DNA of 64,000 nt from Cymbidium sinense (Eukaryota; Streptophyta; Magnoliopsida; Asparagales; Orchidaceae): assembly GCA_021442155.1 (NCBI GenBank), contig CM038223.1, positions 37,422,983 to 37,486,982 of the forward strand, given 5' to 3'. Made by a program: the position numbers and the translations under genes. The notes beneath the pieces were generated by a model, which was not told where the DNA came from, did not search any database, and saw nothing but the letters and a program-made list of their open reading frames with translations. Positions 44,110 through 56,280 of this stretch are shown one piece after another. Position 1 is the stretch's first letter, and each line of letters begins with the position of its first letter.

Positions 44110-44775
44110 ATTCCTCAAGTCTTTAAATAATTTTTTCTTCAGCCATGAATAAAATTGGGTTCAACATCCTTCCAACTGCTGTGAGTGTGGATTGAGGATG
44201 AGAACTAGAAGTCAAGTGTAGATTAAACTAGGTCCTTTAGCGTGGGATTATCAAGCAGCAGTCACGTTGAATATTAAACTAATCATTACACCATAAAAGA
44301 CTTAAAGGACATGGAAGATCAAATCATACAACTAGTGTAGATTGCTATGAAAAAAAAAGGAGCTGATAGATAATTGTCTTGGGAAAATGGAGGCTCCTCA
44401 GGGTCAGCAACTTGCTGAACTCACCGACAGAGGAAAGAGTTGCCTCGAATGCCTAGTTTTGATAATATTCCTTATAAGGTAACTGAAAATGAAGAAATCC
44501 AATTGGAATATATAATTCCAACCAATACTTTCTCTCAAAAAATCGTGGAACCTCACCTTTTGCACAAATTTAAGATTCCACATTGGAGTCCTATAGAGGT
44601 TGCACTAACCTTGCTGACCATATAACCTACTTCAAGTTGACAACATCATTATTGGATCTGGATGATTCCATAAGGTGCCAACTCTTTTATACTACCTTTA
44701 AGGAGTCAACCCTCAAATGATTCTAGTGGCTACCAGTCAAAACCATAACTTCCTTTACCAAATTTAAAAGACTTA
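44110..44775 (+). pseudogene. Tat gag segment, copy 2
   Basis: Near-parallel copy of 43115-43780 with a 61-codon open stretch (44440-44625) reading NTFSQKIVEPHLLHKFKIP, followed after a stop by the same gag-domain traces. Direct duplication, orientation plus. Confidence 0.65.
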
Positions 44776-47700
44776 AAGGGTCAAATTGGGTCTCTTGACC
44801 CAAGTTTACTCAATTTGACTTAAAGGGTCAAATTGGACCAAATCAAATCCTAAGACAAATTGCTTAAAACCAATGATTCTAATAAATCACTAATTGAATA
44901 TTGGACATGATCCAACCTTCAATTGGACCCAATTTGATCAACCCAACCTAATTGACCTACTTAGCCCAATTTGATCTGAAAGATCAAACTGAACCAAATC
45001 ACTCCCTAATACAAATTAATTCAAATCAACTCTTCTAATCAATCAATAATGATCAATTGAACATGGAACTAACCCATGCTAAATCCAACTTGGATAATTT
45101 GGTCAAATGGGTCAATATGACCCATTTGACCCAAATTGAACCATATGAACCAAATTCAAATCTAATCCAAATTGAATCAAATCATTTGCACTAACTCATT
45201 CCAAATGACTAATTAAACTTAACCACACTTGCACCTTGAACCAATTTGGTCAAAATGGCCAACTTTGCCCAATTGAACTCATTTGACCTATATGAATCAA
45301 ATTGAGCCAAACCCTACCAAACCAAGTCTAAAGCCAACCAAACTTGGCATGACTCATACTTGGGTCACTTGGCTTGCTCAAGTGGGCCCACCCCATGGTG
45401 AACTTGGGTTGGGTCAAACCCATTGAACCAAGCCGTCCAAATGGGATAAAACCCCATTTGGAAGGGTTCTCCACCTCTCCATGCCTTGACAATCATCTTT
45501 GGTCATTCTTGGATAGAGGACCACCCCAAAGTTATTGGGTTCTATGGAAAGGGTGAATTCACTCATGGGCAATCATTAGTCCACCTAAGGAGAAGTGTAA
45601 ACTCTATGGCAACCCACTACACTCCCTCAGCCTTTCACACATAGCCACCTCAGCAATCTCCTGCCACCTCTGGCCACCAACTTCGGCCAGACGACTACCA
45701 AAGTTTGAGCCAATCTCAGCCCTTGGTTCAATAGGAGAGGAGAGTATACTCTTATCCATCCATTCAAACTTACCACAAACCTTCTCCTAAGGATTCCAAA
45801 CAGTCTCGAAGCATACCTGAGCTCCTCGTGCACCCTATCATTGGTAAGACCAAGTTCCACTCAAACCCGAGAGCCTTATCCATCCAACCTCATCAAAACT
45901 CCATAAAATTCAATTTAACTCTTCCCACACGTTCTCCAAACCTTGAAAAATGAGAATGAATCGATTCTCGATCGTTCGACCAATGGAAGGCATCCTCAGA
46001 CAAACTATGGAAACTTCAGTAGCGGTGCTTGCTCCACAGACTGATCGGTGAGGAGGTAGTTCAAGATCTTCTCAACTAAGCTTTGTATCTTCAAATGAAG
46101 TTACCTCTATCAATAGACCGCCTGTCTTTAGCTCTAGTGAGGTAAAAATATAGCAACCATAGATTTGACCATCAGATGTTGGTCTTTTTCAAAATGATTT
46201 ATGGTTTTACGTGATTTCCACTATAGGATCTAAGATCTCTTCTCTGATCATTTTGGTTTTGTTTCCACCATCAAATGAGCTCCTATAAGATCATATCGAG
46301 AGGAGGAAGGTGGGTGGTGTCTTTCTTCTGGTGCTCGTGGGACAACAGATCACCGACCATCTATTTCACGTGATTAGAATGGACGATAATGATTAATCAC
46401 GTTAGAAATTTTGATTTAATCCCTTCATAATCACAAGATTACTCTCAGCCATCTGATCCAAGATCGAATGATTGAGATGAAGTTGCATTTTTGCTATGTC
46501 GAGACGTCGATCATTTTAAATAACCAATACTGCGACGCCACATGGAAAGCGTTGCTGCGTCAGTGTCCTCATGGCACCAACAGTTTAAAATGAGCTAATT
46601 GGGTTTTAAAATGTAATTAAATAGCCAGAACTTCAAAAAATCATAACTAATTATAAAAAAAATAAAAAATTGCAAATAAACCCATTTTGGAAAGCTTAGA
46701 TAGAGGAAAATTTAATAAAAATAAAACTCCTAATTAATATTTAGTGAACAGTGATTGATTAAGGTTTAAAGCTTAGGCTAATTACCTTAATTAAGGCCAA
46801 ATTACTTGGCTAATTAATTACAAATTTGGCATGCTAATTCTATAGGACGTCCTTTGTCTCCCATATTTTTCTTAAAATTATTTGTCATGTGATTTGAGAA
46901 ATTCTAAAATTTTAATCCCAATTACCCTCTTTAAATGATTTAATAATTATTAAAATTAATGAATAGTAAAATTAAGTAATTAATGTAAAGATTGGGGATA
47001 ACATGGGAATTAATTAAGACTCCCTCTCCTAATTGTTTTCAAATGTATTCTCTTAAAGGGTTTAATTAATATGTTTAATAATGAAAAGTAAATGAAGAAA
47101 AATTAATAATAAAATGTAAATGAAATCAATTTAATTAACTCAAGTGCAACCCATTAATCCCTTTATGTGTTTAATAACATAAAGTCGTTAAAGAAATTAT
47201 GATTTTTTTGTTAATGTGAGAAAATCATAAGAGTATTTATTTTAAATCTTTTCCTTCTTTAATTTAATTAATTCTTAAGTATGATCCTAATTACATTAGA
47301 TGTCTTTAGGTGCATTGCAAATTTTTTTTTCTAAACCATATCATTGAAGGCTCATGTTTAGGTGATTAATTAAATTAAATAAGCTTGGGAAGAGTGATCA
47401 AATTGATATAATTAATAGATTGAACTTAATTAATCTATAAAATATTTTTTAATTTCCTTTGTTTATTAAATAACCAACATGGGATGGGGTGAATTCTAAG
47501 TATTGTTTCTCCTCTTTAGCTTGAATATTAAAATTAAACATTAAAGAAACTTTGATTAGAATTAAGGGATGTTTATCTAACTTGATTGTCCTTAGGTTTT
47601 AATGAAGTCAAGTATATTGTGTGATCATATTCAATTACTTCCTTTTAATTATCATAAATGTGCATATATGTTTCATGTATTCATGTTTTAATGTTAAAAC

Positions 47701-50700
47701 AATGTAATACATTTAAATTACATGAGTTGGAAAAATATTATTATATGGTGTGGCTATTATCATTAATAAACCTCAAACTATTTTGAAACTATATGTTAAT
47801 TATGAATTAAATAATTTGAAACTTAAATTAATTCTTATTATAAATAAGTAATTATGTGAAAAATGAAATGTTCATTTGTTTACTTGTAATCAAAAGATGG
47901 TGGTTGATGGTTTTATTCATATGTTCATACTTATGTATTCATGTATTTGAATTGGCAAGTATATAGCTTGGACATCCTAGGAATACAAGACTTTAAGTAG
48001 CCCTAAAGTGGTCTTAGATAATCTTACTTCACTAATTTAACAATGGCACATACTTTCTTAACTTCATTTAAGTGTATGCATATATTAGAATATAAAGTGA
48101 AACCCTTTTTTTTCCATTAAGCTTTACATAAGTAAAATATATTTATGCACAACCTTTTCATGATTTTAATTCTATGTTCATGTATTTACCTATGTGAATT
48201 TTAATTGGCAAGTTTATAGTCTGGATATCCTGGGAACACGAAGCTTTAAGTAACCCCAAGGATGTCTTAGATAATCTCACTGCCATGGTTCAACAATAAC
48301 ACATACTTGCTTAAATTCCTTATGCATGTTTGTATATGCTTAAATATGAGATGAAATCTTTTTTCTATCAAATTAATGCATCAACATTTATTAAGTATGC
48401 AAAAATACAAGTACATTGCATGTATATATATACTAAATCAAATATTAAAGAAACTAAAAAGGAAAGAATGTGGATGCTATTAGTAATGAAAGGAAGTAGT
48501 TAAGTATTATTCATGCAATGGTGATTTAATTTCATTGGTCTTAAGATGCCTTTCATGTTTGAATAAGATTCATTAAGACTAATCTAAATGTAGGCTGAAA
48601 TAAAATTCATAAATGATCTATTAAGAAAGTATAACAATGGAAATCAACTTAGGCTAGGGATGAAAGAGTTAAGTCTCTTTCTTCTCTTCATAATGATTAG
48701 ATCTTAAGTAAGAAGTTAACAAAATAAAAAAAGCATAAGTTAAAACTCAATAAAGTTATTAAAATACTTAAAGTGAAACCACCCTTAATGGGTAATTTGA
48801 ACAATCCTAAACTTTAGAAAATCCTAATTCTAAAGTCCAATCAAGACATACCACATTAAGCCTTAACACGCACATTAGAATACTAAGTCACCGATCTTAG
48901 TATTAGGTTAGGCCGGTGTATGTTGATGATATATTTTATTTTGTGATGTAATATTTTAGACTGGATGTTAAGATTATTTGTGTGTAAACTAGATGTTAAG
49001 TCGTTATTAGCCTAATAATATTTTCTGTAGGGGATTGTGTTTGAGGGACTACTATAATAATAAATGAATATAAAATATTTTTGCTTGCAAGTGCTGCTTA
49101 TATCCCTAAGAATAATCCAATAAGGGCAGTTGGGCTTGGTAACCCAAGTGTAGAGTAGCCAAATATGTGAAATATAACTGCTTGATTTATATGTTTGTTT
49201 AGCTAATCTCTATTTTGCAGGTGTAGTTAAATTATATTTTTTTTTATAAAAATGTAATTATTATAATAGGATTAGGATTAATGCTATGTGGTTTAGGATG
49301 ACCAGTGGCTAGAAGGCAAAGACCTGAGAGACCCTATGAAGCCTGGAGAAACCTAATCCAAAGAAGGAAAGAAGAATAAGAATTGAAGATTTAATTATAA
49401 TCCAAGCTGTATAAGGGTGAGCTTCACCAACTCTTTCATTTTAGGCAATAGTACCCAACAGCATCAACTTTTTATTATTTTATAAAATCTAAATATTTGA
49501 TTGTTATGTTTAGATTATGCAATAGAAATGACATACTTTTCATAGATTTCTTAAATTGTGTAGGTTTGATGTGTGGCTTGGATACGGTAGGCTCTTTAGG
49601 ATAAAATTAAATTTTCTATCCTTACTAAGTAACTCATAACTAAATTTTAATGCAATTTACAACCTCACTCTAAAGCATAAGTATATAAATAAGATAAAAA
49701 AGATTTATAACCCCTTAGCTGAATGGTTGTATGCTATAACAACATGCATGTCATATTATTTCATTCTTGAATATAATGGATCTTCACTCTTGCACGATAA
49801 GGGACAAGCTTGACCTTTGAGAGCGGTCTCTTGTAGTGGAGAACACCTCTTCTAGTTGATTAATCCCATAATTTAATTTCATCATGCATGTAGGCATAAT
49901 TGCCCTAAGCCTTGGTCTAAGATAAACTTGTCAAAATGATTCAAAAACTTGTAAATTTTTAACATTAGTCAAAGTCATGTTTGCATACCAAATATTACCT
50001 AGATTATTAGGGAGTGAGTTTAGAATTCTATCTTCCTTCCTAATTAAATAATAGCCTAACTATCTTCAATCTACATAAGACTGACTTATATGATTTTAAA
50101 TCGTAGGAGGTGTTAGCTGGCTGCCACTCTAAGCAGTTGTAAGTCCAGAAGAGTTGGGATGTGTTTATTCTCTATTGTGGAGGTGAACCACTATATCTCA
50201 TTCTCCCCGATTAGACTCACAACATGCTTTTAGCTTGTGCTATAGCATTTTAGACTTAAGTTATGAGGTAGCTTATTTGTCTTTTACTATGGGTATAAGT
50301 TCTCACTTCTTAAGTATCTCCACAATCTTGTGTTGTTGGGTTATAAGTCCTAGCACTATAATAAAATTTTAACTTAAATATAATAAATTCTCCCCTTCAA
50401 AAATATAAAGCCTCATTTTAGGGTAGGTTGGAGCATTCACTAGGCTTCCTAGTATTTCAAATATTTCTTACTTATCTTTCTTTAGAATCTGAGAATAAAT
50501 CTTTTCATTTGAACTTATCCCATTTGATTTCAAAAATAACTAATTCTTTGATAGTCTAGCCTTGAAATCTTTGGAGACATTTATTGACTACTTTAATTGA
50601 GAGTAGTCTTAAGAAGCTTTCATTTCTTAGGATGTTATTAACTATGGGGGCTTGCCTCCATAGGGAACTAAAGAACCTGGCTTAAAATAAACCCTACTTT

Positions 50701-50900
50701 AGTTTATCTATCTATAGTGGGGGAAATCTGGTATATATGAAGACTCATCTACTTTAGGTGTCTTATTAGGTGATTGAGTCCATTGTAGAGTGATGTTCCT
50801 TTTTTTAAAGATAGTACATCATACCTTAATATTGTGCTTGATCACTTTAATAAGTACCCCTTAAGATCTACGTGGTGTTTCTATGACTTCAAATAAAAAC
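44760..50900. repeat. Long repeat block, copy 1
   Basis: Modules in order: ttgacc/ggtcaa-rich tract (44760-45400), a more GC-rich stretch (45400-46580), AT-rich tract (46600-48860), a block opening with cattagaatactaagtcacc (~48872), a gaggtgttagctggctg block (~50106) and a taactatgggggcttgcctc block (~50638). The same order recurs from ~56300. Likely a very long LTR or LTR plus untranslated region. Confidence 0.6.
47910..48365. repeat. Two-unit tandem repeat, ~250 bp
   Basis: Units at ~47910-48110 and ~48160-48365 share attggcaag, tggacatcct/tggatatcct, actttaagtagcccta/gctttaagtaacccca and cttagataatct. Confidence 0.7.
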
Positions 50901-51299
50901 CCCACAAAGTTGTACTCATTCAAGACCTCAAAGAGGGTTCTTTTAGCTATGTGCTCAAACTATAGTAACCAAAAATCCTAACTAAATCCAAAATTTTTTG
51001 TGGATAGATAGGAACTTTCTAAGATACTTGGAAAATAGGGTTAGACAAAGATATGGCAAACAGGAAGATAAGAGAGTAAAAAAATGCAAGAGAAACAATA
51101 ATTTTTATTCATTTTAATTATGTTCATGATGTATACATACACAGTAAGCATTCAAAATACTCTCTCAAAAATAAAAATAATATTTCTGCATCTAGAATTA
51201 TTACATATGGATTTGTTTTGTTTTGTTAAAACGCTAGATGATAAGTATTATGATTTTGTGATTATTTATGAGTTCTCTTGATTCACTTGGTTTATATTG

Positions 51300-53890
51300 T
51301 TAGGGCATAAGAATGATGTATTTTAGATTTTTAGAAATATTATTGAATATATTCAAAGAGAAGGAGGTTATTTGATTAGTAGGATTCAACTTAGCCATGA
51401 ATTTGGATTTAAAAATAAACTATTTAAGGTTTCTTATGCTGAATTTAGAATTACATAAGTTTTTTGCTCTCAGGACGTTCTAGTAGAATAGTGTTGTAGA
51501 AAGAGAGAGTAGGATTTTGATTGGATTGAGTAGATCTATATTTGATGTTTATAGATTACCTAAATATTTTTGGATTGATGCTATTAAAACTACATGCTCT
51601 ATGATGAATAAAGTTTTTTTGAGACATATTTTGAATAAGGGCCCCTATGAGTTGTTCTTTGAAAAGAAATTTAAGATTAATCATTTCATATTTTTGGTTG
51701 TAAGTGTTTTATCTTGAATAATGAAAAAAAAACTTTAGAAAAAATTTGATAGTAAATCAGATGATGAAATCATTTTAGGTAACTCTTTGTCTAGTAGATC
51801 TTGTAGAGTATTTAATAAGAGGAAGATGATTATAGAAGAATCTATACATATAATATTTGATGAAAATTTAGTTGATTCTATTAGAGGTGATTTAGTTGTT
51901 GATGAGGTAGAATATTTTAAGAAAATTAATTTGGGAGAAAAAGTTGATGATTTTACTCTTAAAGAGTGGAGATTTAATAAGAATCATTCTAAAGACTTAA
52001 TTATAGGAGATCCATCCCAAGGTGTTAAGACTAGAAGACATTTTACAGATGTGATTAATCATTCTATTTTTTATCTAAGATTGAACCTAATTATATTGAT
52101 GAAGCCTTAAAAGATTATTTATGGATTGTAGCTATGGAAGTGGAGTCAAATCAATTCATTAGAAATGGATCAAACTGTTATTGGAAGTAAATGGGTCTTT
52201 AGTAATAAGTTAGATGATAGGTTGTATTATTTGAAATAAGGCTAGGTTAGTTGCACAGAGAGTACACACATGTTAAGGGGATAAATTTTGGGAATCCTTT
52301 GCACTTGTATTTAGTTTAGAAGCTATTAGGTGGCTGCTCGCTTATGATTGCTTTTAGGACTTTAACTCTTTCAAATGGATATGAAAAGTGCATTTTTAAA
52401 AGAGTTTATTGACCAAGATATTTTTGTAAAGCAATCCCTTTATTTTGGGAGCCTAGATTTTTATGATCATTTATTTAAATTAAATAAAGCTTAAATGAAT
52501 TGAAATAAGCTCCTTGGGCTTGGTATGATAGGTTGAGTAATTTTTTGATTGACCATGGGTTTGGAAAGGGTAGAGTAGATACAACATTATTTCTCAAAAA
52601 TATTGGAAATAACTTGATCATTATGCAAATTTATATGGATGATATTATATTTGAAAGTATTAATGAATATTGTGTAAAGAGTTCTCATCTTTGATGTCTA
52701 AGAAATTTAAAATGATTATGCTGGGAGAACTTAACTTTCTCTTGGGTCTTCAAATGAAACAACAAGAAAATAACATGTTTATCTATCAAACTAAGTACAT
52801 AAATGAATTAATTCAAAGGTTTGATATGAAAAGATTCAAATCTAATAAAACCCCATGAACCTATTGACTAAATTAGATTTACATGAATCAGGTAAATGTT
52901 GACCATAAATTTTATAGAACTATTTTAGATTCAATTCTATACTTTTGCTAGTAGCTTTGATTATGTTTATAACTTGATTATTTGCTTTGAGTTAATCCAA
53001 AGATATCTCATTTAACAACAATCAAGCATATATTTCAAATTTTGATAGAAACTTCTAGGTTAGGCTTGTGGTATACTAAAAATTCTTTTTCAAGTGTTTT
53101 TTTTTTCTTATTATGATGATGACTTTACATGTTGCAATGAAGATAGAAAATGCATAATAGGAACATATTGATTTTTAGGATTATCACTTGTGTCTTGGTC
53201 CTCTAAAAAATAGAATTTTATTGCTCTTTCTACTATTGAGACATAGTACATAGTGACAGAAAATAGTATTGGTTAGGTTCTATGGTTAAAGCAATAATTA
53301 GATGATTTTAGCATTAGGCTAGAACACATTTCTTCGAGGTGTGAAAACACTAGTGCTATTTATTTGACTAAAATTCTATTTAGCACTCACAAACCAAACA
53401 TATTAAGATTCAAAACTATATTATTAGAGATCATGTGTGTAAAGGTGACGTTAATATCAAATTTGTTAGTACTGATTTACAAATTATTGACATTTTTTAC
53501 AATCATTACATGAAGAATATTTTTGTACTTTGAGATTTCTGCTCAGCATATTAGGTCCATCTGGTTAATTGAAATACTTTTATGCTCTCACATGCTTATA
53601 TTTTTTTTACGTTTCCAAAAGGAGATAAGTATGTATGTTGGTTTTCAAATCTATTTTACACATACATATATTTAAAGTGAGCTACTTGATTTTTTAAAAC
53701 TTCCATTGCTACATGTTGTACTTTTTTATATACATTACCTTGCTATTTTTACTTTAGTTAGTTCACGTTTGTTACTTGATATACATGATTATTTGTAAAA
53801 TTTTATGTTAAAAGGTTGGTGTAAGGTCACTTTTCCTCTTCATCCTTACAAACTATCAACATAGGTTTGTCATCATCAAAAAGGGGGAGA
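51300..53890 (+). mobile_element. Ty1/copia (Sirevirus-like) pol relic
   Basis: Plus-strand traces in order: integrase core (~51310-51720: HKNDVF, LPKYFWIDAIKT, ILNKGPYELFF), a linker (51787-52110: VFNKRKMIIEESIHIIFDE), reverse transcriptase (~52370-52860: MDMKSAFLKEF, CKEFSSLMSKKFKMI, MLGELNFLLGLQMK), then RNase H (~53200-53420: WSSKK, IALSTIET). It ends at the purine tract aaaaagggggaga (53878-53890). Stops are numerous. Gag and protease are absent, so it is 5'-deleted. Confidence 0.85.
53878..53890 (+). other. Polypurine tract of copia relic
   Basis: aaaaagggggaga directly precedes the 3' LTR, as in Sirevirus-type copia elements. Confidence 0.7.
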
Positions 53891-54005
53891 TTATTAACTC
53901 AATGAGCTCCATTACATAATTAATTGATTTTGATGATAAAAAATTAATGATTGGAGGATACTAATGATTTATTTTAAGTGTTTTGAAAAATGACTCAACT
54001 TCCTT
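53891..54005 (+). repeat. Start of copia 3' LTR
   Basis: Begins ttattaactcaatgagctc (TG start mutated) and continues attgattttgatgat, a phrase typical of plant copia LTR starts. Interrupted by a poly-T-headed insertion at ~54006. Confidence 0.5.
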
Positions 54006-54960
54006 AGCAAATTTTTTTTTAATCAAAGAGAAATTTTATTAAACTAAAATGAGGGTACATAGTCTTTAATTGGGAAAAGTCTCAAAAACTAATGTTCAAG
54101 GAGCTACATAAAAGCGTGAAGAGATAAGTCCCCAATATATATACATCCAAAGAGAAAAATAAAAAATAATAAAAGAAGGCTTAAAAGCTAGACCAATAGA
54201 CCGAGAGCAAAAGAATCCAAACATCAGGCAATGAAGAGATAAAAAATAGACAGATTTATATTTGTAAAGGAGTGACAAAATTTTTATAAGAAGATCGAAA
54301 AGCCCTAAATAAAAGAAAAGAAGCAACCTACAACATACCTAAGAAAGATTGTTAAAGGGTAGAAATAAGAACAAAGGAGATCAACATCACCTAAATAAAA
54401 GTAAATGAAACATCAAAAGGCTAACAACCAAAGCACAATGGCTCTAGATACCAAAAAGGAATTAAAGAATTCATTCATAAAATGAATGAAGAAGAAAAGG
54501 CAACAAAATATGTGAGCATCAAACTTCAAAATAAGACTTACAATCACACAAATTGCTACCAGCCGAAAGAAAGAAAAAAAAAAGAAAGAACTAATGAGCT
54601 TCATAGCCATCTTAGCCACCAACCAACAGGAGAACAAATATATAATACCACCTTAATCATAAAAAACAACCAAGCTGGCTAAAAAACCGCAGAAAAATAG
54701 AAAACAATCCCCCAATCAAGCAGCCAAACCCACAGAGTAGAACTAAAGAGAACACCACCTGCCAAACCATCATCAAGCTCCAAAAAACTAACCAAAAAGG
54801 GCACCACTCACTCAACTGGAGACCCAATCAACAACACCAGCTAGAGAGGGAACAAGAAACCCAACCAAGCAAGTAGATAATAGAAGCATAGAATATGCAA
54901 CATCAAAAAATCAAAAGGTAGTAGCCATCTAAGCTAACAACCCAATAAAGAGGAAAAGTT
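54006..54960 (-). mobile_element. Possible 5'-truncated LINE (minus strand)
   Basis: Opens with a poly-T run followed by aatcaaagagaaattttattaaact, i.e. on the minus strand a ...tttaataaaatttctctttgatt end plus poly-A, as in plant L1 3' ends. The region is A/C-rich on the plus strand. No coding match or target duplication confirmed. Confidence 0.35.
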
Positions 54961-56280
54961 GGATAAGGATAGAATTAGGATTAGGTTTAGGTTTATAATA
55001 GAAAATTTGGTTTAAACTTGTTTAATTAAGGGATTAAACCAACACTAAAGCAAGCCCAAGCATGAAGAAATAGTAAAAAAAAAAAAAAGAAACTCCCCAA
55101 ATAGAGGAGAAAAAGAAAAATAAAATAAATAAGTGCTAATATATGAAAGTTAATTCTGTAGACTAGGACAATTTGAGAATTTTCTTAAGAATTATAAAAT
55201 GAGATTAAAAAAGAGCTCATAAATATCAAAATAATTGCTATGACATTCTTATATAGTTTTTTATTTTATTTTTATTTTTTTTAATTTCATTATTTATTAA
55301 GTATTAATGAAATTATCCATTTTGGATAATTTGACTACTTGCATATATTTAAGCCTTATCTATTTTATCTAAAATTAAGTTTAGTGCATCTGTCACTTAA
55401 TTAATTTTAGCATGTGACATGCCTTATTTATTAAATTATCTAAATTATTCTCTATTCTCTCCTATCCTTTATTTTCTCTCATATATTAATAATTGTATTT
55501 GATATTTACTATCATTTTTATTTGGCCATTTTTTGATGGTTTAGGAACAAGGAATTTAATGTGATTATATTAATTTAATTCCATATCATTTTCTCTCACT
55601 TAATGGATTTTTAAATTTCAAATTTATTTGAATTTTGAATTTGAATATTTTGAATTTGAAAGGGTATATTGCCTTGATTTATTTCCAAATTTGTTTCATT
55701 CAATTAAAGCATTAATTAGCCGGTTCCTCATGTGCTTCATTTGATTAATTTTGAATTAATTTAAATTAGTTGAAATTTGAATTCAAGTTGATCTTGATTT
55801 ATTGCATCTTCTTAATTTAAATCCTTTTATTCGATCCCCTCCTTCATAGATTTAATTAAGTTTAAATTGTGTTTATTATTCAAAACATTTTTAATTAATC
55901 TTTCTTGATCTAATTTTATTGATTGAATTGATGGGAGATTGGTTTCAATTAGGAGACAACCTTGGCCTACCAATCCATATTAAATTTATGGGTTTAATTT
56001 ATTTAGTTAACTCTTATGGATTTATTTATTAATCCCTTGTTGACCTCACTTGGATCAAATTGGAGACAACCTTGGCCTACATAATTAATTGATTTAGACT
56101 TTGGAATTTTCTAGACACTAAGAACTCCTTAGTCATAAGACACTTCTAGTGATAAGGTGAACACTTATCCTAAGCCTAGCAACTTAGAAGGGTTAATCAT
56201 ATGATTAGGCTATGCCTTAGGTCTTAAGGAAATCATCTATCCTATAGCCTAAACCCACTCCATAAACACCTTCTCAAATC
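54960..56280. other. AT-rich sequence, unassigned
   Basis: A poly-A run near 55076-55089 and two copies of ggagacaaccttggcctac (~55951 and ~56061). No coding trace. Confidence 0.45.

Noticed and set aside
45627..45860. 77-codon minus-strand open frame
   Set aside because: Lies in non-coding sequence of the long repeat; no recognisable domain and no match in the partner block.
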